In this document: piece by piece, positions 1 through 12,994 of the stretch
Layout of the letters: each line of letters opens with the position of its first letter
Position numbering within the stretch: the stretch's first letter is position 1
Assembly (NCBI GenBank): GCA_961205875.1
Contig: OY540813.1
Coordinates: 11,999,001-12,063,000 of the forward strand
Direction: 5' to 3'
Source of the DNA: Sialis fuliginosa
Lineage: Eukaryota > Arthropoda > Insecta > Megaloptera > Sialidae
Length of the DNA stretch: 64,000 nt
Translations under genes and position numbers: made by a program
The notes under the pieces: generated by a model
Databases searched by the model: none
What the model was told of the DNA's origin: nothing
Seen by the model: the letters and a program-made list of their open reading frames with translations, nothing else

Positions 1-19
1 AACTGAACAAAAAATATTT

Positions 20-172
20 CTACTTTTTGTTTTGATTCGTTTTTGTTAGGTAATTCAGGTGTTGATTAGTTATTATAATAACTAATCGTATTTGTATTTT
101 ATTCAATTATATTTTTGAAAAATCCTAAACAATAAGTCCGTAGTCCACGCGAGCGAAGCCGCACGGGTACAG
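20..172 (+). mobile_element. Helitron-like 3' end fragment
   Basis: This segment matches the reverse complement of 55651-55805 almost base for base. The shared motif is CACGCGAGCGAAGCCGC, a GC-rich short hairpin close to the element end. The better copy ends in CTAG followed by T, as expected of Helitron 3' ends (hairpin, then CTRR); here the terminus has decayed (gggtacagtta). A perfect 24-bp palindrome lies inside at 64-87. It is non-coding and its 5' part lies outside the window or is lost. Assignment to Helitrons rests on the terminal hairpin and CTAG only. Confidence 0.5.
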
Positions 173-1147
173 TTAATATAATTATATAATGAAATGATGA
201 AATCAAAGAGAATTGTGATACATATATATTTAATTATTAGACGAGACAAATTTAAAAATAATATTTTTTAGTGAGGATTTTTTAAAACAGCTAGTCGCGC
301 GGGCACTGACCGATTTCGAAATATACGCGATCGAAACCGCGAGTAAATTATAGTTAATAAGAATTGAATTGGATTAATATGTAAATAATAAGTATTTTTC
401 GCATAGTATACTAGTACAAGTAGTAGCTAAAACAAAAAATATATTCATCATCATAAAATTAGTCGATATTTATTTATTTTCTTTGTATTATAAAACATTC
501 TACATTATTGAATTAAAATTAAAACCCTATAAAGTAATTCAATTCTAACCATTCCACATCACCCAAAAGTCATTTTTCCAATCAAAAGACATTTCCTTTT
601 AACCCATTATCACAATTAATTCATCAACATTTTGAATCGAGGCGACAGTTAACCGCTCACCGGGGCATTCGCTAATCTGCAAAGAATGATCCACAGCAGG
701 GTGAGGTAGTTGCGCCGAGCCAATCAGGTCATCTCATTAGCACACATACACACTCACAGGCAGATACTGTATGATACATAGCTAGCTGCGATCCTCAGTT
801 ACGTTTAATTTAATTAAACATTTATCTGCTCCTGACTATATGCAAATGCGGGGTTTAAAGGGGGGGGAAGGTTGTATGGGTTGAGAGGAGGTTAAATGGT
901 GACCCTGAGAGTGTTGTCCCCGCGTTTGTAGCCGCGGTCACCTCTTGCGACATCTGGCATGGACCCGGAGTGGTACAGTAACCCATTTGCTATGGAAGGG
1001 GGACTTTTGATTCTCTAACCTTTGTTGTTGGTCATGACGGATGGGCGAAAGTCAGTTTGCATATTTTTAAATAATATTCTCAATCAGTTTAATTAATGGT
1101 TGCGGTATTTTTGGCATGGCCGTGTTACTCGGTGTACAATAAAAAAT
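173..1147. other. No gene seen; GC-richer island at 630-1050
   Basis: Mostly AT-rich and featureless, except that about 630-1050 is clearly richer in G+C than the flanks. It contains CCAATCA, a run of eight or more G near 860, and CCGCG motifs around 915-935. One plus-strand frame is open for about 40 codons (about 837-979) but has no ATG and no convincing splice borders. It could be a promoter or untranslated exon, a conserved non-coding element or an old transposon; nothing in the sequence decides. Confidence 0.35.
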
Positions 1148-1660
1148 AAGTGTAAGTATAAAACAACATCTGCTAAGTAAATGCACAGTGCTTCCTCATG
1201 CTAAATTCACCAAAAAGTTAGTTAATTATTGAACAATTTAAACAAAAACCGATAAAGTGTTCAGATAAATTGCCTGGCGTTGGTTAACAATTTAATTTTT
1301 ATACAATTTTACTAAAAAAATATTAGATCGACATTTTTCTTAAGACGCACCTGATTATTTTTTCGTATATTTTTAATTTTTTGACAATTTAATATGTCAA
1401 AGTAAATATCAATTTAAAAAAACAATGACGATTTTTTAAAGCAAATTGAGATAAATTTTTGTAAGAGAATATTTTATTTTTAATACAGACACAAACAGAC
1501 AGACAGATACGGAACAAAAAGTGTTTATCTTGACTTGAAACGGAAAGATCAAGTTAAAATTTTGAAATCGGAGAACAATTTTTTATCTCATTTTAAAACG
1601 ATCACAAAGCTTCACGTACCTTCGATATTGCGAGAAAGCAATAACTCTAGTTTAGCAAAA
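1148..1660 (+). repeat. Dispersed repeat family A, copy 1 (partial)
   Basis: It shares long matches with 13985-14640 (same strand) and with 11465-12150 and 57345-57568 (opposite strand). Landmarks in order are AGTGCTTCCTCATGCTAAAT, AACCGATAAAGTGTTCAG, a CAGACAGACAGA tract and TCTTGACTTGAAACGGAAAG. This copy lacks the middle block with the ACCCAACCATCCAAC segment that copies 2 and 3 carry. No open reading frame is preserved; the class is unknown. Confidence 0.75.
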
Positions 1661-1950
1661 TAAAAATGTGTATTAATGATAATAAATTATATATATGCTT
1701 TCAGCATAAACAATATACACAAATAAATCGTAGACAGCAAATCTATGAGTTCCACTATAGACATTTGTAATACATAAATAACCATCCCTTATAACGTGAA
1801 GGAATGCAGTTCATTGCACAAACACTAAAACATTACCCTGAAACCACATATGAAAATTTGACACAAATATATGTGGATGAAGACAGAGGACTATCAACTT
1901 CATTAGCAGCAAAATAGACGACGAACAGCAAGTTCGTGCGCGTGAGCGAG

Positions 1951-1959
1951 TGTGTATGT

Positions 1960-2008
<49 letters not shown>
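1951..2008. repeat. TG/CA microsatellite
   Basis: A dinucleotide run of TG with two early A interruptions ends at TTTATG. The His-Thr-rich open frames on the minus strand here are simple translations of this repeat and are not genes. Confidence 0.97.
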
Positions 2009-2009
<1 letters not shown>

Positions 2010-2369
2010 ATGTTCGCCATCACCATTCATGCAGAAGAATGCTAAGGAGGATATGGAAATGGCTTCTGTGACATTCATTTGTTCTCGGAGATGACCCTGT
2101 GTCCATGGCAATTCAGTTTGGAGGTCGTACAAAATTAAATAGCGTTTTTTGATGACATATAGTTTTGGACCGTATTAAATAATGATGTGTATTTGAAGTG
2201 AGGTTCATACTAATAATAAAAATAAATTTATCATATATTGTCAATAAAGTATTATGCAGAATTTGAAGTTTAAGGCAGTATCAGCATTTTTAAAAGGAAG
2301 GAATTCAAATTTACACATTTACAATCTATACACAAATATAATAGTTTGTATTTTGATTGTAAGAGTCCG

Positions 2370-2478
2370 TTCACACGGCGCCGCGCCGTAACGGTTTTTA
2401 CCCGTGCGCCTAGCAGTGGTAATGCATTTTATATGAGAGTGTTCACACGACACACGGCTGACCGTGTGTCGTGTGAAC
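2370..2478. mobile_element. Small foldback element with GTTCACACG ends
   Basis: It starts with GTTCACACGGCGCCGCGCCG and ends in CGTGTGAAC. Its right part (2441-2478) is a perfect hairpin: 17-bp arms beginning GTTCACACGACACACGG with a 4-base CTGA loop. It is strikingly GC-rich for this window. Target duplication is not clear, so the class is open. Confidence 0.55.
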
Positions 2479-5400
2479 AGTGTTTTATTGGGTGCATGAG
2501 CATTTCAGAAACTTGATGTAACGCGCAGAGATCAGTTTGGCGCACTAGCGTAAATTTATAATTAGTATATCTCGACACTCAGAGTAGCTACCACGCGGAT
2601 TTTGGTTTTAAATTATAAATCTCGATTAGGTCTACGACGTAAAAATCAGAACATTTAACAAGTTTTAATGAGTGATAAAAATATAACCTATACAAAAACA
2701 ATAAAAAAGTAAATTTTTCATTTTTACGATTACGCTTGTAATATCAATTAAATGAATTGAAAAAATAATAGCAGGATATTAAAATATATTCACTACGACC
2801 TAACGTTTTTAATTTTTTGATTAGTTTTTTTAAATTGAATAAAAAAATAAAAAGTTAATTTCGTATTAATTAATTAATTGTTTTTATGTTCGTATAAATC
2901 ATAAGAAATAACTATATTATACAATACTAGATATACATATATTGCTTTATAAAAACAAAGTTTACGTCAACATTCCAAGTCCATTTTACAAAGATTCAAA
3001 CAAAAAAATAAAGATGTATCATCCATTAACAAAACAAATAAATCCAGATGTATCCATTAATCTGAGTTTTATTCAACCCCACTTGCACGTATTCACGTCA
3101 ATCCCTCGACTGTGCATCCCGGCACAGTCACAATCATTTTTTGAAGTTATTTGGGTTTGTCATTTTAATTGGCTCACCCTATGTATATTAATTAATTTAT
3201 CACTAAATAAATTCCTAAAACACATAAAACTACATATATCCTACATATCATATTTGTATCCTGCCTCGTTTTCACATTCACAAGTGTGTTATATATGTCT
3301 GTAGAGAGGGTTTAAAACGTAGGTGTGAGGGTATCTTGACACCATACGTCATCGTTTATACATGATTCATGAAAGCTTCCAGCACCTCAGCGGATAAATT
3401 TTAGATGAAGCACGCTATACAATAGCGGAAAAATTTAAAGAATATATGAATGTTGTATGTACAAGATTTGGTACACACATTATATTAAAATATAGTTTGG
3501 TACAATAGTATAAGAAGAAATGTAAATGTCAGTCTTCTTTAGAATTCATGCGAAGTCTTGGTATTCAAATTGGGTAATGCGGAGGAAGGTCACATATACG
3601 GAAATCTTTTTATTCGAGTTATATCAACGTTCAAAATTGGAGTCCATTAGGCTAACAAGGTGACTTCAGTGAAAATAAATAAAATTAGTATGGTATGTGA
3701 ACTTGATACTGATTTGAGACCTCATTAATTTTTTTAATCTTAACTGAATTAATACCATACAAGAGAAAATTATGTTTTAGTAGTTTAAGTTTACTTATTA
3801 ATTATATTATTAACAAATTTCGTTGTTATAATATTTGTATTCACATTTATGTTTGATTGTTAATTGTTTAAAGTTCTAATTATATTAAAATTGGGTAAAT
3901 TTGAGATTAGATTACAATGAAAGATACATTAAATTTATAGATTAAACTAAAAACCTTAATTATTATTGATTTTGTTATATCAATAGACAGTAAAATATTA
4001 ATTGAACAATGAATCTGACCAGAAAAGTTAAATTGAAAAGGAATCATGTAAAATAAAAATCATTTATAATTCAAACATTTAAAAAACATATTACAGTAAA
4101 ACTTCTCCAAACTGAAAAGTTTTGATTACTTAAAACATCGCTTATGGACAGTTATATTGGGAATTTTTAACAAATAGTTTCATGCGCAGTAGGTAAGTTG
4201 ATTTTTACCGTTTTTACTTTAGATTAGTAAATACACTTTAGTAAATATACTTTACATACCTTTGTTTTTACTTCCTATTGATGAAACTATCTGTCAAAAA
4301 CTTCAATAGAACTGTCATATAAGTTTAATACCCCATTTGAAAGTGCTTGCAAGCTTGCAAATTTGCGAGCTCCTTTATAATACCGGACATTAGTGTTGCA
4401 ACCTTACGCCCCTCTTCCCTAGAAGTAAACATTAAGAAGATGAAGGAAGATGCAATATTCAAATAAATATGTTATTTTAATTTTATATATTTTTTACTTT
4501 TTAAACTACTTTATGTAGATAGAAAAAAATAACAATAGATTAATTGAATTCAAATAAAAAGTGTATATTTCATTATTATATATAGTATGTGGATACATAG
4601 AGAGAGAGGGAAAAGTACTCTGGGGCAATCAGGGCAGACAACGCTTATGATACCCTTTACTTCACAGGCAGTTTTCTAGAATCTTACAATGGGAATTTAT
4701 TCCATACCATAATACCGAATTTTATCTTATACGATTTTCTGTAGACTATTTCTGATAAACCAGTGAAACTTGTTGAATTGATTGCTTCCTTAAACGACCA
4801 GCATGTAAAAGTTTCACTGTACATTTATTGAAATCTTAAGTAATAACTACGCGACAGTAAAAAGAAAAACAGCGAATCGCATTTTAATAAACTCGTAGTT
4901 TTGTGTTGAAAACAAAATGAAATGAACATCTAGTTGAGAACGAAGTCTGAAACCACCGAAACGTAAAGGGTTAACATAATCCTGAGCCGGCTAATACCGG
5001 ATTAGCACCCAGATCATTTTCTTTTCAATATTAAAATACTGCGGCTTCATCGTCCAAAATTTATCTTGGAGGTAAAGTGTTATTTTTTAGACGCGGAAGT
5101 CGTAATTCCAGTATAATAAATATTTATAAAATTTTATCTCTGTTTTATATAAGATAATATACATACGTTTTTATACTTGCTATTGTTAAGGTTGGGCGTC
5201 TAAAAATCTCATTTTTCTGTGATATTTTTAAGTTATTTAAATCTTAATTAACGTTTGCTGTTTGCTATGAAAAATTACTTTAACTCTAATGTTTATCAAA
5301 CAATTTATTATTAAGTTTGAAGTCAGGATTTAAACTGCATTATTATTGAAGTAATAATCGAAACTAATGTAAGTACAGTCATTCCCTTTAGTTATGTACA

Positions 5401-6734
5401 TTACTTTCGGTTCCAGGCACATGCATAACTCGAAACTGTCAGTTTCGAAGGACCAAACATTATATTCAAAAATGGCTTAACTTAGAGATATGTTACGTTT
5501 TTGATGACGTAGTTACATTATTTTGCGTGACATTTAAGAAGGTAACTAATAATTGCCTGTACATTAGGGTGTGTCAAAAAAAAATTGATATTTTCTTTTC
5601 CTCGCTCTCGTTACGAAATAAGGTAGTTTATGACCCAAAATAAATCCCCCCCAAAAGGATTACACTGTAGTTCAATTTTATGAGATGCCACAAGGGGGGT
5701 TTGTTTCCCATTTAAATAACATGGAAAAATATTTAGTACTAAAGTTGGTATTACTGATTCATGATAACTGATGAAAAAATTTTAAGGACGTCATTTTGTA
5801 GAGAATGTGGTATGAAAAGTGGACATCATTTCAACTGTTTAATTAAACATTAAACTGATTTCAAAAAAATGTTTTCTTTCGAATCTGGGACATTGTGTAT
5901 GTATAAATTATCTAATATAATATTAAATTGGAACATGGCGTTAAATCCAACACGCAAAACATAATGAAGAAATATGAAAAAACCTTACATTTTTAATGAA
6001 CAACGGTTAAAATATTTTCTGTTTTAAATGAACGGCAGAAAAATACAAAAATAACTAATTTAAAAGAATCACAGTTTAATATAAATTAATACATTTGTTA
6101 TTATATAGTTGAGAAAAAACTCTTAAGAACATTGAGTCGCATTTCAAAGTCAATGGAATAAAAAGATAAGCTAATTTAAAGTACTTAATCGAATTTAAAC
6201 TGATACAGGGAGAAAGTAATTTCCTTGAATTTATTCATAATGTTTACAAGTTTCCCTAAAGTTTCTGTGAGACCTATCACAATGAGTTATAATTCAATAA
6301 CCGTCACGACACGAACAGTTTAAGAAAATCTCTCGTCATAATTTTATATAATTCATTTAAATGAGATAAAAATATCCGAATGTATATAATTGTATTTTAA
6401 TTAAAATTAGAATATGTATTATTAGAATTTACATTTTTCTGATATCGTAAATTTATGTTTTTTATATTTATTTTTATTTGTTATAAGGACCCCACTCGGC
6501 GGGATTTAATTTAAAAAATGTGCCCTCCTCCCCTATTTTATAATTTTATTCTTTTATTGGTTCATTATTTACTACAAAAATGCCAAATCTCAGTTTTCTA
6601 GATCAAATGGTTCAGAAGGCTGACAGTCAGATATGATTTCATACAGATTTCGGTATGAAACATTAATAATTCGGGCATACATGAGTGTATGCCATAAGGG
6701 TTCCGAAGAATGTACTACATGGAACCACAGGTGC
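2479..6734. other. No gene seen; AT-rich non-coding DNA
   Basis: I see no coding signal or well-bounded element here. An open frame at 2942-3304 (120 codons, no ATG) is low-complexity and of a length expected by chance at this composition. Near 3170-3185 the motif GGCTCACCCT resembles the TACAGGGTGAGCC end of small insect DNA transposons. Near 5570-5720 the motif GGGTGTGTCAAAAAAA and a run of C also look transposon-derived, but neither has a second end that I can identify. Confidence 0.5.
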
Positions 6735-6900
6735 ATTTTTGAGTTAAAAAATAATATAAAAATAGGGTCATATTTTACTAATTGAAATCTACATTTTGTC
6801 ACCCCACATGTTTAGATATGAAAATAAAAATAAAAAATTCTATGGGGCCACTTTCTATTTCTCCAAAATTTTAAATGATATTGTTTTTTAATAATTTTCC
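6735..6900 (-). repeat. Dispersed repeat family B, copy 1
   Basis: The reverse complement matches 49277-49400 closely. The landmark is ATCATTTAAAATTTTGG, followed by a TTTTATTTTTATTTTCATAT block and ACATGT. It is non-coding. A GGTTCCG motif just outside (near 6700) fits the ACGGAACCCTAA-type ends seen at 16826 and 48782, so this may be part of the same larger element. Confidence 0.65.
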
Positions 6901-8289
6901 AATTCATTAAATCCTTGATACGCTACTGAAACCTACGTATAAGTAAGTTATGAAAAGAAAAAAAATATATCTGAAATAAATTTATATTGTTCAACATAGG
7001 ATATTACTTTTCTTTGATCACGTTTCATCTTCTACATCGATTTCTGTTTGTATCAGATATATCAAAGTAGCATGTATTCTGTTGTGAACATGAAACATCA
7101 ACATATCCAGATGACGATGGCGCACATATGTACCAATAAACTATACCTATAGGGGAGAGGTAAATGTAAAAATTTTGAAATTAGAGACGATTTTCTTGCA
7201 CAGCTCTCCTCTCAATCCTATGGGAAAAGTAAATTACGGAAAGTGAGTGTCTTGGTTCAAAGAATATTATTTTATGTACCTTGTTTATTTGTTTGTATAG
7301 GAATTGTAGGAAATGCAGTGTATTGTTTTTGTGTTTTATTTATAATGGGATTTCTTGTTGTATATCTATAACGTTGATCAAAAAAAATCTATTTATGAAT
7401 AATCACAGCCACACAAAAAAAGTGTGAGGTACCACAAAAGCGACCTATATAGCATCGCAGTATTGGTCGAGCATAGTCGAAATCTAAATTTTTGGAATTT
7501 TCTGCATAGCAGTCAAAGTTTGAGTTTTGGGTTTAGGTTGAAATTTTCCAAGTTGGTTTCGGTCGCGAACAAATTTTTTTTCGCAAAAGTTATAAACAAT
7601 AATATTATAATGTAAACACGATCAACATTTTTCTCGTTAACGGCAACAAAATTTCTGTATATATGTATAAACATCGAGATTGTTTAAAAAAATATTAATT
7701 GTTTATAAACAAATTTAAAATTTTTTTACTCAAAATTTTTTTTAGTAGAACTTTTTTTAATTTGTTTATAAATGAGTTCTCTCATTTACCGTGTATTAAA
7801 AACTCTATTTTTAACATCCAATTACTCAAAACCATACGTCCGCATATTTTAAAAAAATTGTAAAATATATGAGGTATCCAAAAATAACATATTACATTTT
7901 TAGACTTTTATCTATACATTGGCCTAACGATCGAATAACCTTAATTACGCACATGTACTAGAAAAGTTGTTTGGCGAGTTATATAATTTAATTTTTTTAA
8001 AGTTTCTTGAAAATACAATTACAAAAAGAACTCATTCAATAGTAATATTTTCAAATATTTTTTCCTCTCACGAAAGATAACCATTATGAATGGTCTGCTG
8101 TCCATGGAATGAAAACAAGAAACTCGGTGACCTTTTATACTTTTGTTCATTCTTCAATAAACGAGCGCCTGGTGGAACATAATAGGTCAAGAGGCACCCT
8201 TCATTGTAAAAGCTCCACAACGCTTGCGTCTAGAGCTTTCAATGAGCATTTTTAAAATATAAACTAAAAATACACATCCAAACAGCATG
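6901..8289. other. No gene seen
   Basis: AT-rich sequence without a convincing open frame, element boundary or RNA gene. A 63-codon frame around 7424-7615 has no supporting features. Confidence 0.5.
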
Positions 8290-8470
8290 TACTTAAGTAC
8301 TTGAACAAACCAAAGTATTTTTATTTGTACTTAATTAAATACATTTATTGGAAAGCCATTGTACTTTACTACTTATATTAAGTACTGTTAAAAATACAAA
8401 TATAATTGTGATTCAAATTACAAAAATTTAAGTATAATTATTGAAAGTACTTGTGTTGTATTTAAGGAGG
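8290..8470. repeat. AGTACTT-rich segment, possible hAT-related remnant
   Basis: Repeated short motifs (AAGTACTTG, AGTACTT, TTAAGTACT) occur on both strands. The same style of sequence forms both ends of the hAT-like element at 27797-28799. No terminal CAG or target duplication can be fixed here, so this is a tentative fragment. Confidence 0.35.
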
Positions 8471-8959
8471 TTATTCTATGAGCTAAATTCAAGATTAAAT
8501 TCTAATAATTGTTTTATGTGATAGATTAATATTATTAAAATTTAAATTTAATTATGTTTCAATTTTTACCACATCGTTATGAAAATATTAACTTTTGAAA
8601 ATTGTCATTTTAGTATTACCAGTATATTTGTAGAATTTTTGCAAAAGTAGGTAATTTTTTGTATCAAATAATTATAAATAAATTGAAATTAGAGAAAATT
8701 TAAATGAAAACGTCAAGATTTCAAGTATTTTATGTATTTAGATAATATTTTATGTACGAGAATGTATGCATACATATGTTTGTTTTGATAAACAAATTTC
8801 AGTTTGAAATTATGAAGGATGCTCATGGAGTTATTGGCTTTTCCAATGTATGTGTTATTCTATGCAGTATAAATAATATTAACTGTTTGTTTATACAAAA
8901 GTATGCTATTGTTTTGTTTCATGGTTTTATGTTTGACGTTGTAGCAAAACAGTCGATCG

Positions 8960-9135
8960 ATGTAAAGTCGTATGTAGAAGTGGTCGACCACTTTTAATTC
9001 AAATTCACTTATCACAAATAGGCTCCTCCCATTTGACTATTATAATATTTAAATCATTTCTCAATGTGCCAAACAAAGGTAGATATTTTGAAATTCATTT
9101 GCTAGATAAAGAAGTACTCTTCGTTTACAGTACTT
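8960..9135 (+). repeat. Dispersed repeat family C, copy 1
   Basis: It matches 18425-18595 on the same strand. Shared landmarks are GTAGAAGTGGTCGACCA, AGGCTCCTCCCATTTGA and TTATAATATTTAAATCATTT. This copy carries the perfect 16-bp palindrome AAGTGGTCGACCACTT near its left end; the second copy has lost one arm. Boundaries are approximate and no inverted ends are visible. Confidence 0.8.
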
Positions 9136-11464
9136 TAGTTTCGTTTTATAGTACAAAATATTTTTTTTGTAAATTGTAAGTAAAAATAAGTCCTTAACGT
9201 GCGTTCTCGAACGTTGAGTAAAGGGACTAATTGAAAACTATACCTATATACAAAATTTCGTAAATATCAGTCAACTTTGCAGAAATGATTTATTTCTTTA
9301 ACTTTTTTTGTTTGTAATATAGATAAATCTTATTCAAAAAAGTTATTTAGAACAATAAATTATACCTTTATACTCAATTTCATAAATATCAGACCAATTC
9401 GTAAAAAAATATAATTTTAACGAATAGGTTTTAAACATATCGTTTTGAATGTATTAAATTAAAAAAGCTCACATCTTTATTTTTGTCATGTCATAAAAGA
9501 TACTTTATCTGAATAAAGCTATGTATTTTTTATTCTAACGGGGCTTAACCCCAAAGGACAACCTCAACTCAATTTCTTTTTATCTTTTACATCTATTCAC
9601 GAGTCGCATGATTCAGGAACACACTGTATATTTGATAGTTTTAATTTTTTCAACTCTTTAAACCATAGATTAGAAAAGTATATATATATTATACGAAACA
9701 TGATTTTTCTCAAATACTGTATTCATTGCAGGTGTCGGTTTAAAATTTGTATTATGCTTAAAATTACAAATATATTTGACTGGTAGGAAAGATAATGTAC
9801 TTAAAAAAATACACCACCGACTTTAGGGAGCACAATTTTGCGGAGTATATTGGCTTCAATGTTAGGTATCGTATTATGAGTCCTATATCTTTCCTTCTCT
9901 AACAATAAGTTCTAAACAATCATGCATTCAAAAAACAAATGACGGACTGAAATAAATATTATTTTATTAAAATACCTGCTGGTTTCTAATTAAAACATTC
10001 CCTTTAAAAGCATTCCCAGTATTCATAAAATGGAATCTGAGGAGGTGAAATTCCGCAACTCATAATGAGTTCATAATAATATTCATATAATATATTTCGA
10101 GTAAATGAACAAAAGAGAACCCATCTAGCAACGTTTTGTTGGTGTTCGGGTTTTTTGAAAAAGAGCTCGCTACTGTCAAGCTCCTGTATGTAATAAACGG
10201 AATGGCCAACAAATAAAATGCAAACGGGTTTTAATAGCTCCAAAAACCAGGATGTGTATTTGTAAATACCAGAAAAGTACTTTTTGTAAAATTTAAAGTT
10301 TCTCTTTTTGAAGTTTTACTTTAAAGTGAAATTTAATCAAACGTGTGTTGCATGAAACAATTTAACACCTTGAAGTTTGGTTAGGTGTAGATAATACAAA
10401 TTTCTGTTATGATAGTCAGCACAACAGGTTTTTTAGTTTTCTGACAAATTCCACAAAAATTTCTTATATTATATTTATATAAATTTCTTATATTATATTG
10501 AAATCGTGTATAGTTCTTCATACCATTTTTTAATACTTTAATAGAGTTAAAAAAATAGATAAATTTTTTGAACACTGGAATTCTAAATAATCAAAATAGA
10601 AATCACTGATTTAAAAATAATGGTATAGAAAAACCAACGACAGTTGTTTTATAACTCGCTGAAGTTTGTCATTACACATTCTGGCCGTGCGGTATTGTCA
10701 TCGAGGAATTAATTACAGAACGAATCGACTGTGTCATGGAAAACCGAGGCAGCCAACGTGTGGGGATGAATTTTTAAGTAATTACGAAAGAATAAATATG
10801 TTTTACCTTAGAAGTATTTTTTTAGTAACAAACTATAAAACATTATAACATAACGTAACAAATTAGAACAATAACCCAGTGTAAGATTTAACAATAATAA
10901 ATAATTAAAATACCTTAATTCCATTGAAGTATTATACAATCATTAGTTGATCTTAACGTAATCCAAAACAACAACAAAAACGAACCGTGCACAATTGTAA
11001 CAAATGTAAACACAAAAAAAAACAGTGATATAATTAATGTAATACCAAAAACACTAGTTTAAAAACTAATATGACAATTTATAGCGTATCACTAATGATT
11101 TTAATGTTGATGTACACCGAATAATCATATGAATATATAAATGTTTTCATAAATATAGAGAGAAAACACACAATCAAGAATTTACAATATAACACTTAAA
11201 AATTACGATAATTTAAAACTCAATCACTGGAAGAATAGGTTAAAAGGAACTCCCGTGCAGTTAGTTATTATTGACTTGATTTTAAGAACTCCGTAAACTA
11301 GGTACATATATCTTGTTAGGAAGCCAAAATTGTACTGTCGTCTCTGTTCCTTACGTTTTTCAAAATTATTCAATTCCCTCCTCTACGAGGTTACGTGCGT
11401 ATTTATTTCTACGTGGAACTTCTAGTTAGATAATATTGCTATAATAAAATTTAATTATTTTTTA
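9136..11464. other. No gene seen
   Basis: AT-rich non-coding DNA. Small items only: a GGGGCTTAACCCC self-complementary motif near 9540 and a short direct duplication of AAATTTCTTATATTATAT near 10455-10500. Open frames at 10004-10243 and 10666-10848 show no motif or exon border. Confidence 0.5.
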
Positions 11465-12150
11465 GTTTTAGATTGAGAAAAAAATTGTTCTCCGATTTAA
11501 AAACTTTAAATTGATCTTTCCGTTTCAGGTCAAGACAAACACTTTTCGTTCCGTGTCTGTCTGTCTGTCCGTCCGTCTGTCTGTTTGTCCCCTGAATCTT
11601 TGTCACACTCATGAACCACTAAACCGATATTAATGAAACTTAGTTGGATGGTTGGGTCTGGTTTGAGGACGGTCCATTTTAAAATCATCAAAATCGTGAC
11701 ATCCTAAAATATTTATTTTTTTAAATATCTCAATAATAACACATGTTACGTGAAAATTTTATAGAATCTATAAAATATATATGTCTACAACGTTTGTTGT
11801 AAAATATTCCCTTACAAAGATTTATCTCAATTTGCTTTAATAAATCTTCATTTTTTTAAATTGATATATACTTTGATATATTATGTCATTTTGACGTTTG
11901 CATAGATTTAGATAATATTAAAATTATCAAAAAATTAAAAATATACGAAAAAAAAATCAAGTGCGACTTAAAAAAAAATTTCGAACTAATGTTTTTTTAG
12001 TAAAATTGTATAAAAATTAAATGGTTAACCAATGTCAGGCAATTTATTTGAACACTTTATCGTTTTTTATTTAAATTGTTCAATTATTAACTACTTTTGG
12101 TGAATTAAGCACGAGAATGCAATGTGCATTTACTTGAAAGATGTTTTTAT
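11465..12150 (-). repeat. Dispersed repeat family A, copy 2
   Basis: This is a near full-length copy, inverted relative to 1148-1660 and 13985-14640. It contains the CTGT/CCGT tract (11560-11590), GACATCCTAAAATATTTAT in the middle, and the AGCACGAG...GTGCATTTACTTG end. Nothing in it reads as protein. The strong similarity of copies 2 and 3 makes these two the best pair for deriving a consensus. Confidence 0.85.
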
Positions 12151-12634
12151 TTTTCACTATCAAATAAAATTAACTTATTTTATTTTTACATAATACAATT
12201 AAGTATACACTATTTTGCTTTTTATGATTTTTAATGCATTTTCATCCATTCAAGTATTTACTCTATATTATAAGAATTATGGCCTATATTGAATTCATTA
12301 CAAATAGACAAAATATATACCATTGTTCCTACAACAAGAAAAATCCATTAAGAAGTTTATAAAGAAAATATGGCTTCTATTTGTAACTTTTTGTACAAAG
12401 TTTTTTTTATTACTAATCCACAAATAAAAGTTTTGAAAATGTTTCTAAAATTAATAAATTGAAAATATTTAAGCTTGAATCTAGAAATGTTTATTCGTTT
12501 TTTAAAAGCCATTTTATGAAATTTACATATTGAATACCGGAAAGTATTTTTCTTTTCGAGTTTTTCAATAACGTGTTTGCATGAGAGAAGATAATTTTTT
12601 GCTGGAAAGATTAATTTGACAATGAGATTTTATA

Positions 12635-12994
12635 CAGTGTTTTCCAAGTTGATTAAGACATAGGAAATTTAACATGGGGGCAATTAGAAGTGTTGTAGTA
12701 ACCTTTGGTCAAATTTAACGATGTGTCATTGGTGCATTTTGAAATGCCGTCACAAAATTTATTAAAATAGTAATTAGTATTTTGTTTTCAAATTTATATC
12801 TGCAAAAAAATATTATTATAATTTTATCTATGCTTTAATTAAGGTTGAAAACAAAATACAGTTGATTAATTAAAAAATCAGTTAGTTTCGAGGCGGAATT
12901 TCCAAATGCACCAATCACACATCGTTAAATTTGACCATTTTCTAATTGTCTCCATATTAAATTTCCTATGTCTTAATCAACTTGGAATACACTG
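12635..12994. mobile_element. MITE with about 110-bp inverted repeats and TA target sites
   Basis: The left end reads CAGTGTTTTCCAAGTTGATT and the right end is its near-exact reverse complement. The symmetry continues through AAGACATAGGAAATTTAA and CAAATTTAACGATGTGT for more than 100 bp. Both ends are flanked by TATA, so a TA duplication typical of Tc1/mariner elements fits. It is 360 bp long, has no coding capacity, and would fold into one long hairpin. Confidence 0.85.

Noticed and set aside
1811-2132. His/Thr-rich open frames on the minus strand
   Set aside because: They are translations of the TG/CA microsatellite in two frames.
2942-3304. 120-codon plus-strand frame
   Set aside because: No ATG start, no family motif, low-complexity AT-driven residues.
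11555-11600. Regular CTGT/CCGT spacing as a CRISPR-like or regulatory array
   Set aside because: It is simple-sequence expansion inside repeat family A and has no repeat-spacer structure.
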